Shown: piece by piece, positions 34,883 through 44,028 of the stretch | Numbering within the stretch: position 1 is the stretch's first letter | Layout: each line of letters begins with the position of its first letter | Source of the DNA: Pseudomonadota bacterium | GTDB taxonomy: Bacteria > Pseudomonadota > Alphaproteobacteria > Rhodospirillales > Magnetospirillaceae | Assembly: GCA_021847015.1 (NCBI GenBank) | Contig: JAJZVW010000007.1 | Coordinates: 57,841 to 121,840 of the forward strand | Reading direction: 5' to 3' | Length of the DNA: 64,000 nt | The notes under the pieces: generated by a model | What the model was told of the DNA's origin: nothing | Database searches by the model: none | What the model saw: the letters and a program-made list of their open reading frames with translations, nothing else | Translations under genes and position numbers: made by a program

Positions 34883-37800
34883 ATGACGAATCCTTCCAGC
34901 TCCGTGGCCGCCCGCTCGGCTGCGCCACCGCTCGCGCCGGCGTCCGGCATCGTCCAAGCCGCGCGGCTTCTTCTTCCCGATCTCGAACGTGGACGGCGCA
35001 TCGACGCCGGCACTCTGCGAGCCGCGATGGAGACCGCCTTCGGCGCTTCCGATGCCGCCGGCGCCTGGGACTGGAAGACCGCCTACGATGCTTGTGAGGC
35101 GGCCACGGTCCTGTTCCTCCGCAAATACGGCAAGGCGCTTCTCCGTAAATCTGGCTCTCCGGCCGCCACACTGCCGACGCTGGCGAAGGTCGCGGACCTT
35201 CTCCCCACCCACACGCGCCGCTCCGAGGAGAGCCAGGCGTTCCAGCAATTCTCCACGCCCGTTGCGCTCGGCCTCGCGGCGAGCACCGCAGCCGCCATTA
35301 CATCCGGTGATCGCGTGCTGGAGCCTTCGGCCGGCACCGGGCTCCTCGCCATCCTGGCCGAGATCGCCGGCGGCGCGCTCGTACTGAACGAGCTGGCTGA
35401 CGCCCGCGCCACGCTGCTGGGTCACCTTTTCCCGGACATCGCTGTCACCCGCTTCGACGCCGCCCAGATCGACGACCACCTCGACGCCGGCATCGCACCG
35501 AGCGTGGTTCTGATGAACCCGCCCTTCTCGGCGATGGCGAACGTCGATCGCCGGATCACGGACGCGGCGCTTCGTCATGTGGCGTCCGCTTTGGCGCGGC
35601 TCTGTGAGGGTGGCCGTCTTGTGGCGATTACGGGAGCCACCTTCGCGCCCGATAATCCGACCTGGACCGACGCCTTCGTTCGGCTGCAAGAGCGCGGGCG
35701 CGTTGTCTTCTCCGCAGCGATCAGCGGCGTGGTCTATGCGAAGCACGGCACGACGATCGACACGCGGCTTACCGTCATCGACAAGCAGCCCGCGGCCGAT
35801 CCGAAGATCTTTTCGGCTTCGCCGGGAGTCGCGCCGGACGCGGGCACACTGCTCGCCTGGGTCAGCGAGCATGTGCCACCACGGCTGCCGCTCGCCGCGT
35901 CCGCCGTCCTTCCCGTCACCGCGCGTCCCGCAATTCCGCGAACTGTTCGCGCCTTCGCGATGCGGCCATCGTCCGTTCTGGCGCTTCCTGCGCCGGACGC
36001 CGTGGAGCTCGTCTACAAGACCATCGACTGGACCCCACCGGAGGGCGCCCGCCTCACAGATTCGCTTTATGAAGAATACGGATTGCAGTCGATCCGTATT
36101 TCCGGCTCTCAGGCGCATCCGACCCGGCTCGTGCAGTCGGCGGCGATGGCCTCGGTCGCGCCGCCGAAGCCGTCCTATCGGCCACATCTGCCGGCGCAGC
36201 TCGTCACCGACGGCGTGCTGTCGGATGCGCAGCTCGAAAGCGTCATCTATGCCGGCGAGGCCCATTCCGACTTCCTTGCGGGTGCGTGGAAGGTCGATGA
36301 GACCTTCGACGTGGTCAACGCCGCGCCGGACGACGCCGAGAACGCCGTCCGTTTTCGCCGCGGCTGGTTCCTCGGCGACGGCACCGGCGCCGGCAAGGGC
36401 CGCCAGGTCGCGGGCATCCTCCTCGACAATTGGCTCAAGGGGCGGCGCCGCGCCGTCTGGGTCTCGAAGTCCGACAAGCTGATCGAGGACGCGCAACGCG
36501 ACTGGTCGGCGCTCGGCATGGAGCGGCTGCTCGTCACGCCGCTCTCCCGCTTCCGCCAGGGCACATCGATCCGGCTCGCGGAAGGCATCCTATTTACAAC
36601 CTACGCCACGCTACGCACCGATGAGCGCGGCGAGAAGCTTTCGCGCGTCCGGCAGATCGCCGAATGGTTGGGCTCCGACTTCGACGGAGTGATCATTTTC
36701 GACGAGAGCCATGCGATGCAGAACGCCGTCGGCGGCAAGGGCGAGCGTGGCGAACAGGCCGCCTCGCAACAGGGACGTGCGGGCTTGCGGCTCCAGCATG
36801 CGTTGCCGAACGCCCGCGTCGTCTACGTCTCCGCGACCGGCGCCACCACGGTCCACAATCTCGCTTACGCTCAGCGGCTCGGTTTATGGGGCGGCGAGGA
36901 TTTCCCGTTCGCCACCCGCGCCGAATTCGTCGAGGCGATTGAGGATGGCGGCGTTGCGGCCATGGAGGTGCTGGCGCGGGATCTCAAGGCGCTCGGCCTC
37001 TATGCGGCGCGCTCGCTCTCCTATGAAGGTGTCGAATACGAGCTGGTCGAGCATCAGCTCACGACCGAGCAGATCCGCATCTACGACGCCTATGCCGGTG
37101 CGTTCTCGATCATTCATAACAATCTCGACGCGGCGATGCAGGCCGCGAACATCACGGGCGAGACCGGCACGCTGAACGCGCAGGCGAAGTCCGCCGCGCG
37201 CTCCGCCTTCGAATCTGCAAAGCAGCGCTTCTTCGGGCATCTGCTGACCAGTATGAAAACGCCGTCGCTGATCAGCTCGATCGAGCGCGATCTCGATGCT
37301 GGCCACACCGCTGTCATCCAGATTGTCTCGACCGGCGAAGCTCTGATGGAGCGTCGGCTCGCCGAGATCTCGACGGAAGACTGGAATGACGTCCAGGTGG
37401 ACATCACGCCGCGCGAGTACGTTCTCGACTATCTCGCCCACTCCTTCCCGGTGCAACTCTATGAGCCATTTACGGACTCCGAGGGCAATCTTTCCTCCCG
37501 GCCGGTTTACCGCGATGGCCAACCGGTCGAGAGCCGCGAGGCCGTCGCTCGTCGCGACCGCCTGATCGAGAGGCTCGCCTCGCTTCCACCCGTGCCCGGC
37601 GCGCTCGACCAGATCGTCCAGCGTTTCGGCACCGACATAGTGGCGGAGGTGACGGGACGTTCGCGCCGCGTCATCCGTAAGGGCGACCGCCTAATGGTCG
37701 AGAACCGCGCAGGCTCCGCAAATCTCGCGGAAACCGCCGCCTTCATGGATGACGTCAAGCGCATCCTCGTCTTCTCGGACGCGGGTGGCACCGGGCGCAG

Positions 37801-39196
37801 TTACCACGCCGAACTTTCGGCGCGGAATCGTCGGCTGCGCGTCCACTACCTGCTCGAACCCGGCTGGAAGGCAGACGCTGCGATCCAGGGTCTCGGACGA
37901 ACCAATCGCACCAACCAGGCGCAACCGCCGTTGTTCCGGCCGATCGCGACCGACGTGAAGGCGGAGAAGCGCTTCCTCTCGACAATCGCCCGACGCCTCG
38001 ACACGCTCGGGGCCATCACCCGCGGCCAGCGCCAGACGGGCGGCCAGGGGTTGTTCCGGCCCGAAGACAATCTCGAAAGCCACTATGGGCGCGACGCGCT
38101 GCGCCAGCTCTACATGCTGCTCGTCCGCGGCAAGGTCGAAGGCTGCTCGCTTCAGACGTTCGAGGACTCGACCGGCCTCAAGCTGATGGATGCCAACGGC
38201 ATCAAAGATGAGTTGCCGCCGATCACCACCTTCTTGAATCGGCTCTTGGCGTTGACCATCGACCTGCAGAACGTGCTGTTCACAGCTTTCGAGCAGTTGC
38301 TCACGGCGCGCATCGAAGGTGCCATCGCGTCAGGCACCTACGACCTCGGGCTTGAAACGCTCCGGGCCGAGAGCTTCGTCGTCACCGATCGGCGCACGAT
38401 CTACACCCATCCCAGCACCGGTGCGGAGACGCGCCTGCTCACCATCGGACAGCGCGAACGCAATCGTCCCGTGACGCTGAACGAGGCTCTGGATCGGCTC
38501 TCCGATCCGCGCGCCGTGCTGCTGGTCAACGAACGCTCCGGCCGCGCCGCCGTGCAAGTCCCAGCGCCGAGCCTGATGCTCGATGACGGCGAGGTCGAAC
38601 GGCGTGTGCGGCTGACCCGGCCAATGGAGAGCCACGGCGTACCGCTGAAGGCGATGGCCGAGAGCCATTGGATCGAGGCCGATTGCGACGCCTTCGCCGC
38701 CGCTTGGCGACGCGAGCTTGCCGAGGTGCCCGAGTTCACCGACAGCAGTATCCATATCGTCGCCGGATTGCTCCTCCCGATCTGGAAGCGCCTGCCGAAC
38801 GAATCGACGCGCGTCTATCGGCTTCAGACCGATGCCGGCGAGCGCATCATCGGCCGCAAGATCTCGCCGGCCTGGGTCGCAACCGCATTGGCGGCAGGGG
38901 CTCCGACGCTCACGCCCGAGGACGCTTTCGCCGCGCTGATGGATGGCCGCACCATCCTCGATCTCGCCGAAGGCCTCCAGCTTCGGCGCGCCCGCGTCAT
39001 GGGCGCGAACCGCATCGAGCTGTCCGGCTTCACCGACACCATGCGCGACCGGCTCAAGGCCTACGGGCTCTTCCACGAGATCATCACCTGGAAGCTCCGC
39101 ATGTTTGTGCCCACCGATGCGAGCGGCGTCGGCGTGCTGACGAGAGTGCTGGAGCGCTTTCCCGTCGAGCGCATCGGCGAGCGGGAGGCCGCGTGA
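34883..39196 (+). CDS. Strawberry-notch-type methyltransferase/helicase fusion
   Basis: A 1,437-residue protein from ATG 34883. Residues about 120-290 are a class I methyltransferase (VLEPSAGTGLLAIL, LMNPPFSAM as the NPPF catalytic motif). From about 450 a SF2 helicase follows: Walker A GDGTGAGKGRQVAG near 498, DESHAMQN near 607, and VYVSATGATT. The C-terminal half has the strawberry-notch helicase block (SDAGGTGRSYHAE, GRTNRTNQAQPPLFRP). Such proteins are common on alphaproteobacterial ICEs and plasmids; the role is unknown but may be modification or repair of element DNA. The stop overlaps the next start. Confidence 0.88.
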   Translation: MTNPSSSVAARSAAPPLAPASGIVQAARLLLPDLERGRRIDAGTLRAAMETAFGASDAAGAWDWKTAYDACEAATVLFLRKYGKALLRKSGSPAATLPTLAKVADLLPTHTRRSEESQAFQQFSTPVALGLAASTAAAITSGDRVLEPSAGTGLLAILAEIAGGALVLNELADARATLLGHLFPDIAVTRFDAAQIDDHLDAGIAPSVVLMNPPFSAMANVDRRITDAALRHVASALARLCEGGRLVAITGATFAPDNPTWTDAFVRLQERGRVVFSAAISGVVYAKHGTTIDTRLTVIDKQPAADPKIFSASPGVAPDAGTLLAWVSEHVPPRLPLAASAVLPVTARPAIPRTVRAFAMRPSSVLALPAPDAVELVYKTIDWTPPEGARLTDSLYEEYGLQSIRISGSQAHPTRLVQSAAMASVAPPKPSYRPHLPAQLVTDGVLSDAQLESVIYAGEAHSDFLAGAWKVDETFDVVNAAPDDAENAVRFRRGWFLGDGTGAGKGRQVAGILLDNWLKGRRRAVWVSKSDKLIEDAQRDWSALGMERLLVTPLSRFRQGTSIRLAEGILFTTYATLRTDERGEKLSRVRQIAEWLGSDFDGVIIFDESHAMQNAVGGKGERGEQAASQQGRAGLRLQHALPNARVVYVSATGATTVHNLAYAQRLGLWGGEDFPFATRAEFVEAIEDGGVAAMEVLARDLKALGLYAARSLSYEGVEYELVEHQLTTEQIRIYDAYAGAFSIIHNNLDAAMQAANITGETGTLNAQAKSAARSAFESAKQRFFGHLLTSMKTPSLISSIERDLDAGHTAVIQIVSTGEALMERRLAEISTEDWNDVQVDITPREYVLDYLAHSFPVQLYEPFTDSEGNLSSRPVYRDGQPVESREAVARRDRLIERLASLPPVPGALDQIVQRFGTDIVAEVTGRSRRVIRKGDRLMVENRAGSANLAETAAFMDDVKRILVFSDAGGTGRSYHAELSARNRRLRVHYLLEPGWKADAAIQGLGRTNRTNQAQPPLFRPIATDVKAEKRFLSTIARRLDTLGAITRGQRQTGGQGLFRPEDNLESHYGRDALRQLYMLLVRGKVEGCSLQTFEDSTGLKLMDANGIKDELPPITTFLNRLLALTIDLQNVLFTAFEQLLTARIEGAIASGTYDLGLETLRAESFVVTDRRTIYTHPSTGAETRLLTIGQRERNRPVTLNEALDRLSDPRAVLLVNERSGRAAVQVPAPSLMLDDGEVERRVRLTRPMESHGVPLKAMAESHWIEADCDAFAAAWRRELAEVPEFTDSSIHIVAGLLLPIWKRLPNESTRVYRLQTDAGERIIGRKISPAWVATALAAGAPTLTPEDAFAALMDGRTILDLAEGLQLRRARVMGANRIELSGFTDTMRDRLKAYGLFHEIITWKLRMFVPTDASGVGVLTRVLERFPVERIGEREAA

Positions 39197-40248
39197 TGCC
39201 GCGCGATGCTTCCGACCTGGCGCACCGTCTCGCGCGCGAAGCCGAGGCGGTGTGCCGTCATTATCTCTCCCATGGCCGCCGCGAGGGCCGTTATTGGCTC
39301 GTCGGCGACGTGCGCAATACACCGGGCCGCTCGATGTTCGTCCGACTCAAGGGACCCGAATCTGGCCGCGGCGCCGCCGGCAAATGGACCGACGCCGCCA
39401 CCGGCGAGCATGGCGATCTGCTCGACATCATTCGCGAAAGCTGCGGCCTTCTCGAATTTCGCGACGTCGCCGACGAGGCACGCCGCTTTCTCAGCATGCC
39501 CCGCACCGACACGGACCCCGCGCCGAAAGCCACTCGATCGCCCATTCAGACGGGATCGCCCGAAGCGGCACGACGGCTCTTCGCCATGTCGCAGCCGATC
39601 GGGCGGACTCTCGTTGAAGCGTATTTGCGCAATCGCGGCATTACGGCTTTGCACGAAGCCGGGGCGCTACGTTTTCACCCGCGTTGCTACTACAGGCCCG
39701 ACGAGAACGCACCGACCGAGACCTGGCCGGCAATGATCGCCCGCGTTAGCGATCTCGGGGGACGGATCACCGGCGCACACCGAACCTGGCTCGATCCGTC
39801 AGGACGCGGCAAGGCACCGATCGACACGCCGCGACGTGCGATGGGCGATCTCCTCGGCAACGCGGTCCGCTTCGGTGTGGCGAACGACGTGCTCGCGGCC
39901 GGCGAAGGCATCGAGACCATGCTGTCGCTGCGTTGCGTGCTGCCGACACTGCCGATGGTTGCGGCGCTTTCGGCCAATCACCTCGCCGCCCTTTTGCTCC
40001 CGCTGACACTGCGCCGGCTCTACATTGCCCGCGACGTCGATTTGGCCGGCGACGCGGCGGTGACGAGTCTGACAGAGCGCGCAGAAGCTGTCGGCATCGA
40101 GACGCTCACCCTGTCGCCACGGCTGGACGACTTCAACGAAGATCTGCGTACCCTCGGTATCGACGAGCTTCGAGCAGCCTTGCGCATCCAGCTCGCGCCG
40201 CAGGACGTCATCCGCTTCATGCTGTGGGTGACCGCCGAGACGGGGTGA
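39196..40248 (+). CDS. Toprim-domain primase-like protein (DUF7146-type)
   Basis: A 350-residue protein starting at the ATG inside TGATG. The N-terminal part contains a primase-like zinc-binding/CHC-type region (VCRHYLSHGRREGRYW, KWTDAATGEHGDLLDII). The C-terminal Toprim domain has the Glu of AAGEGIETMLSL and the acidic pair in YIARDVDLAGD. Toprim proteins bind Mg and act on DNA phosphates. It is coupled to the strawberry-notch gene and may help prime the transferred strand. Confidence 0.83.
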   Translation: MPRDASDLAHRLAREAEAVCRHYLSHGRREGRYWLVGDVRNTPGRSMFVRLKGPESGRGAAGKWTDAATGEHGDLLDIIRESCGLLEFRDVADEARRFLSMPRTDTDPAPKATRSPIQTGSPEAARRLFAMSQPIGRTLVEAYLRNRGITALHEAGALRFHPRCYYRPDENAPTETWPAMIARVSDLGGRITGAHRTWLDPSGRGKAPIDTPRRAMGDLLGNAVRFGVANDVLAAGEGIETMLSLRCVLPTLPMVAALSANHLAALLLPLTLRRLYIARDVDLAGDAAVTSLTERAEAVGIETLTLSPRLDDFNEDLRTLGIDELRAALRIQLAPQDVIRFMLWVTAETG

Positions 40249-40360
40249 TCGTCGACGCTTCGATGATCCTCATGGCCGGTCAGGCGAGGCCGCACAGCCG
40301 GACAGAGTCGCGCCCTGACCTTCTAGAGGGCGATCGGACGGCAAGCGGCCCGGCCCCGCA

Positions 40361-40556
40361 ACGGCGGCTCGCGGCTATTTTCCGCCGGCGCTGACGCGCC
40401 TTTGCATCGCGAAGCAAAATAGCCGCGCTCCGCCGTCCTCCGCTGACGCTCCGGCCGCTGCCGCTGCGCTCGGCGGTGCAGGCCCGGTCCGCCCGCCGTC
40501 TGGTGATCGCCACGAAGGCCGCGATGGGCGCGGCCGATCCGGCAAAGGACCTCACC
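40361..40556 (+). ncRNA. Structured leader element A, upstream of the DUF2493 gene
   Basis: GCGGCTATTTT (40371-40381) pairs perfectly with AAAATAGCCGC (40416-40426). Ten bases later comes TCCTCCGCTGACGCTCCGG (40436-40454), which recurs almost exactly at 42707. The tail ATCGCCA..GAGGCCGCG-like block before the ribosome site is also shared with element B. The preceding bases (from 40249) have no gene. Confidence 0.55.
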
Positions 40557-41495
40557 ATGACAACCGACCACGATGACACCGAATTCGAACCGCCGCACAG
40601 CTCATCCCCGACCGATCACGTCCTCAACGAGCTTCAGCTCTACGGCTACCGTCCCTTCCACGACGAGCCCGACCCGAGGCCGCTCCCCGAAGGCGAGACG
40701 ATCGCGAGCGCTGTCGCCGACATCTTCGACGCCCTGGTCTCGACCTTGAACGACACGCGTCTCGAACCGGACCTCGAAGACCTGCTCTGGTCGACCGTCA
40801 ACCTGTTCCACCGCGCGGTCGATCGCGTCGAACGCGAGCTCGACGATAACGAGCAGGCGCAGCAGAAGAGTCAGCGCGAGCAGAACGGCTCGGAGGTGCG
40901 ATCGGTTGAACTGGAACGGCTGACGGCGGAGGGCATCACGCTGATCGAACGCCGCAACAGCATGGAGCTCTTTCGCGACCAGGCGGCCGAGCGCTTCGAG
41001 GTCCACACCGGATCGGCATGGCGCCCGCGCTCCAGATCGCTGGTGAACCACCGCGCGCTTACCTCCGCGATGATCGACAGCCGCGACTTCCTGGCCGCCA
41101 AGCGTCGCGCGGAGATCGAGGTGCTGCTGCCGGCGGGACCGAAGATCGCCCTCACTGGCGGGCTCGACTTCAACGACCATCGGCTGATCTGGGATCGGCT
41201 CGACAAGGTCCACGCGAAGCATCCTGACATGGTGCTGCTGCACGGCGGCTCGCCCAAGGGCGCTGAGCTGATCGCCGCCAAATGGGCGACCAATCGCAAG
41301 GTTCCGCAGATCGCGTTCAAGCCCGATTGGACGAAGCACGCGAAGGCTGCACCGTTCAAGCGCAACGACGCGATGCTGCAGGTGCTGCCGATCGGCGTCA
41401 TGGTGTTCCCCGGCACCGGCATCCAGGGAAATCTCGCTGACAAGGCGAAGAAGCTCGGCATCCCAGTGTGGAAATTCGGCGAAGGCGGCGCGTGA
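40557..41495 (+). CDS. DUF2493 (YspA/SLOG-type) protein
   Basis: A 312-residue protein from ATG 40557, with AAAGGA 8 bases upstream. The C-terminal 115 residues form the DUF2493 Rossmann-like SLOG domain: IALTGGLDFNDHRLIWDRL, MVLLHGGSPKGAELIAAKWA and VMVFPGTGIQGNLADKAKKLGI. SLOG proteins bind nucleotide-derived ligands. The N-terminal part is helical. It is a very common neighbour of DUF736 and Toprim genes on such ICEs; the ligand is unknown. Confidence 0.85.
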   Translation: MTTDHDDTEFEPPHSSSPTDHVLNELQLYGYRPFHDEPDPRPLPEGETIASAVADIFDALVSTLNDTRLEPDLEDLLWSTVNLFHRAVDRVERELDDNEQAQQKSQREQNGSEVRSVELERLTAEGITLIERRNSMELFRDQAAERFEVHTGSAWRPRSRSLVNHRALTSAMIDSRDFLAAKRRAEIEVLLPAGPKIALTGGLDFNDHRLIWDRLDKVHAKHPDMVLLHGGSPKGAELIAAKWATNRKVPQIAFKPDWTKHAKAAPFKRNDAMLQVLPIGVMVFPGTGIQGNLADKAKKLGIPVWKFGEGGA

Positions 41496-41504
41496 GCGCC
41501 GCCG

Positions 41505-41624
41505 TTACCCCATGATGTTGCGCCCATCAGCAAGGGCCGATGGCACCAGCACGATCGGGCCCGGCTCCAAGTCGCGCTCGATCCGCGATACCGGAAAACC
41601 ACTCTTATCCGCAGGCTTGGCCAT
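41505..41624 (-). pseudogene. N-terminal remnant of a flavin reductase family gene
   Basis: The 39 codons read MAKPADKSGFPVSRIERDLEPGPIVLVPS... and end ...GRNIMG-stop. They match the opening of flavin reductase-like FMN-binding proteins (LEPGPIVLVSS, NIMTMGWH), but the frame ends at the NIM motif, so only the first fifth remains. It is on the strand opposite to the backbone genes and is probably a relic of old cargo. Confidence 0.4.
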
Positions 41625-41794
41625 CGCCTCGGTCCCTCCGGAGCGGAGCCCGTCGGACGCCCGCGGTCGCTGCAGGAGTCGGCAAGGAGCGATTGGCCCT
41701 CCCATCGCCGCTCGCGTTTGGCTATACTTTGCGTTGCGCCGTGGTGGTGGTGGAAGGCGCGACCGTCACATCTTCTGTCACGGAGGCTTCCACC

Positions 41795-42277
41795 ATGCTC
41801 GTCATCGGACTCATCCTCAGCATGTTCGGGATCGGCCTGTTCTGCTGGCTGATCTTTACCCTCGCAGTCTACGCCTTGCCGTTCTTCGTCGGACTGACTG
41901 CCGGCATGGCGGCGTTTCACAGTGGCGCGGGCGTCATCGGCGCGTTGCTCGCCGGCATCGTCGCCGGCGCGCTCACTCTCGCTGTCGGCCAAATCGCCTT
42001 CGCGGTCGTTCGCCCATTGGTCTTGCGCGCCGTCATCGCGGCCGCCTTCGCCGTTCCGGCGGCGATTGCCGGCTATCACGCGGTCCGCGGCCTGTCGCAG
42101 ATTGGTGTGCCGTCGCTCGTCTGGCGCGAGGTCTTTGCCTGGATCGGCGCGATCTTCATCGGCGGCACGGCTTGGGCGCGCATGACTGTCTTCGCGGAGC
42201 CCCTCCCGTTGCGGCCCAGCGGAGCATCCCGGAACGAGCCTCAGCCGCTTCTGACTGGCGCGACGCATCGGGGATAG
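41795..42277 (+). CDS. Hypothetical inner-membrane protein
   Basis: A 160-residue protein from ATG 41795 (GGAGG 8 bases upstream). Four hydrophobic segments are clear: IGLILSMFGIGLFCWLIFTL, ALPFFVGLTAGMAAF to AGALTLAVGQIAF, LRAVIAAAFAVPAAIAGY and VFAWIGAIFIGGTAW. The C-terminus is short and polar. No family motif recognised. Confidence 0.7.
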   Translation: MLVIGLILSMFGIGLFCWLIFTLAVYALPFFVGLTAGMAAFHSGAGVIGALLAGIVAGALTLAVGQIAFAVVRPLVLRAVIAAAFAVPAAIAGYHAVRGLSQIGVPSLVWREVFAWIGAIFIGGTAWARMTVFAEPLPLRPSGASRNEPQPLLTGATHRG

Positions 42278-42629
42278 GCCTCGCCCTCCTTGTTTGAGTA
42301 GCGCTGGCGATCGGCGCTCGCGGAACCGTGCGCTTGAATCGGTAGCCGAGCCCTCTTTCGGAAAGCGCGCATCGCCGGCACCATCTCCGCGCATAATCCG
42401 GCCCGTAGATCGCAGTGCAGAGGTCGTCATGCGGTGATGCTGCGGCGAGCGACCCCGCCTTTTCCTACGCTATGGCTTCTTTCTCCACGCTCACACTGTC
42501 CGACGTCTTGTGCGGGACAACCGATATCCGCCACGTCTTCTCCCGAGGATGCTGTTCAGCGCACGCGAGCACCTGGCCTCTTGATGGCCTGATCTGGCCG
42601 AAGACCGGCTGCGCCTCGATCGCCTGAGC
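42278..42629. other. Gene-free stretch before element B
   Basis: I see no convincing protein in these 350 bases in any frame. The composition stays GC-rich with few runs. It probably forms the 5' part of the DUF736 transcript or its promoter region. Confidence 0.4.
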
Positions 42630-42818
42630 CGCAACGCCGTCGGGTCGACTTTCTTCCCCTGGGCTTCGCCCATTCCTCGCGAGGCAAGAAAGTCTCGCCG
42701 CCGCCATCCTCCGCTGCGCTCCGGCCCGCGAGCGGGTGCGTCGTCGATCGTCCTCGGCCTGTCGATCGCCATCGAGGCCGCGGTGGTCGCGGGCTCGAAA
42801 ACAGCAAGGAGAAGTGAC
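42630..42818 (+). ncRNA. Structured leader element B, upstream of DUF736
   Basis: GACTTTCTT (42647-42655) pairs perfectly with AAGAAAGTC (42686-42694) around an apical CCTCGCGAGG hairpin. TCCTCCGCTGCGCTCCGG follows at 42707-42724, then a GATCGCCATCGAGGCCGCGG block shared with element A. The stem sequence differs completely from that of element A while its position is the same. Confidence 0.55.
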
Positions 42819-43142
42819 ATGGCCAATATCGGTTCCTTCAAGAAGGTCGGCAGCAGCGAGTTCCAGGGCGAGATCGTCACCCTGAGCGTCCAGACCAAAG
42901 GCGTCCGCATCGTCCCCGAGACCAACCGCTCCAATGACAACGCCCCAAGCCACCGCGTCTACGTGGGCCGGGCCGAGATCGGAGCCGCCTGGTCGAAGCG
43001 CTCCGAAGAGGGCCGCGACTACCTCTCGCTCAAGCTCGACGATCCCTCGTTCAACGCGCCGATCTACGCAAACCTGTTCAACGACGAGGACGACGAAGGC
43101 TACACCCTCATCTGGTCGCGTCCGCGCAAGAACGCCGACTGA
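42819..43142 (+). CDS. DUF736 family protein
   Basis: A 107-residue protein with AAGGAG 8 bases before ATG 42819. MANIGSFKKVGSSEFQGEIVTLSV, VYVGRAEIGAAWSK and YLSLKLDDPSFNAPIYANLF are the DUF736 family signature. These small proteins are nearly universal on alphaproteobacterial ICEs and plasmids; the role is unknown. A clear hairpin follows the stop. Confidence 0.92.
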   Translation: MANIGSFKKVGSSEFQGEIVTLSVQTKGVRIVPETNRSNDNAPSHRVYVGRAEIGAAWSKRSEEGRDYLSLKLDDPSFNAPIYANLFNDEDDEGYTLIWSRPRKNAD

Positions 43143-43157
43143 GCCAGAACCGTCAAC

Positions 43158-43188
43158 GCCCCGTCCGGCTCCGCCGGGCGGGGCTTCG
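43158..43188 (+). terminator. Terminator-like hairpin after DUF736
   Basis: GCCCCGTCCGGC (43158-43169), a 3-base loop, and GCCGGGCGGGGC (43173-43184) form a 12-bp stem with one G-T pair, followed by TT. It separates the DUF736 gene from the regulatory block. Confidence 0.6.
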
Positions 43189-43363
43189 CGTGGTAGTCAC
43201 ACATAGGCGAACGCGCCGGCGACGCCTCTTTCCATCGTTCCGCTCCGGAGAACCGCGTGGGGGATTGTCCCCGGCGGTCGGCGAATCAGTCCCGTCGAGC
43301 ATTGGTCGCCGACCCGATAGATCGAAGAATCGCAGCTCGCAGGGCCATTGCGGCACGGGAAAG

Positions 43364-43378
43364 CGACTATTATAGTCG
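43364..43378. promoter_or_regulatory. Dyad operator upstream of the XRE gene
   Basis: CGACTAT and ATAGTCG form a perfect 15-bp palindrome with a single central base, 42 bases before the regulator start. It is the most AT-rich spot in the gap and contains a -10-like TATTAT. It is a good candidate for autoregulation by the XRE protein, as QseC does in ICEMlSymR7A. Confidence 0.5.
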
Positions 43379-43420
43379 TATTTCTGGTGCGCGCAGATCG
43401 TCTGTCGGAGGTGATCATGA

Positions 43421-43699
43421 ATGATCACCGGCCGACAGGTTCGGGCCGCGCGAGCCTTGCTGAACTGGAAGCAGGAGATGCTCGCCGAGAAAGCCCTGGT
43501 GGCACTGACCGCCCTGAAGCGCTTGGAGTCCGAAAGGCAACTCCAAGTCCACGATGGGACTCGCGATCAGGTACGCCGTGCGCTGGAAGCCGCCGGAATC
43601 CTATTTGTTGAGTCCGACCGTGGTCGCGGCGTCATGCTGCTGCATGAGGCAGCTCCAGCGACGGCTCGGGCCAAAAGACCGTCGAACTTGAAACGATGA
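43421..43699 (+). CDS. XRE-family HTH regulator, QseC-like
   Basis: A 92-residue protein whose first 60 residues are a Cro/C1-type HTH (ITGRQVRAARALLNWKQEMLAEKALVALTALKRLESE). GGAGG lies 9 bases before the ATG. Its length and position before a DUF2285 gene match QseC of ICEMlSymR7A, a repressor that sets the on/off state of transfer. The orthology is inference. Confidence 0.78.
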   Translation: MITGRQVRAARALLNWKQEMLAEKALVALTALKRLESERQLQVHDGTRDQVRRALEAAGILFVESDRGRGVMLLHEAAPATARAKRPSNLKR

Positions 43700-43749
43700 A
43701 AGGGGATTGTGTTAACGTTTGGGAAACCCTTTCCTTCCGAGGAGGCTTG

Positions 43750-44028
43750 ATGCAATCGCCGCCCCTGAATCCCCCGGTCGACGATCTCGCCCCGACCGCC
43801 GGCATTCTGACCGGCTACGACGAGCGACATGCGATCACCTATCTGCGACTGCTCGACGCCGAAGCCGATGGTGCGGACTGGAAAGATGTTGCAAAGATCG
43901 TTTTGCATATCGACCCAGCGCAGGAACCCGATCGCGCACGACGGGCTTGGGAAAGTCACCTCGCTCGTGCCAAGTGGATGACCGAGAAAGGATATCGGCA
44001 TCTCTTGCAGGGCGGCGCCCCTCACTGA
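43750..44028 (+). CDS. DUF2285 protein, QseM-like antiactivator
   Basis: A 92-residue protein. I place the start at ATG 43750 because GAGGAGG lies just upstream; an in-frame start at 43696 overlaps the XRE gene. TGYDERHAITYLRLLDAEADGADWKDVAKIVLHID and ARAKWMTEKGYRHLLQGG are the DUF2285 fold. In ICEMlSymR7A the stand-alone DUF2285 protein QseM binds and blocks the transfer activators TraR and FseA. Confidence 0.82.
   Translation: MQSPPLNPPVDDLAPTAGILTGYDERHAITYLRLLDAEADGADWKDVAKIVLHIDPAQEPDRARRAWESHLARAKWMTEKGYRHLLQGGAPH

Noticed and set aside
34502..36496. Long minus-strand frame opposite the small-gene run and the strawberry-notch gene
   Set aside because: It crosses clear plus-strand genes, terminators and a leader and encodes Arg/Gly-rich nonsense.
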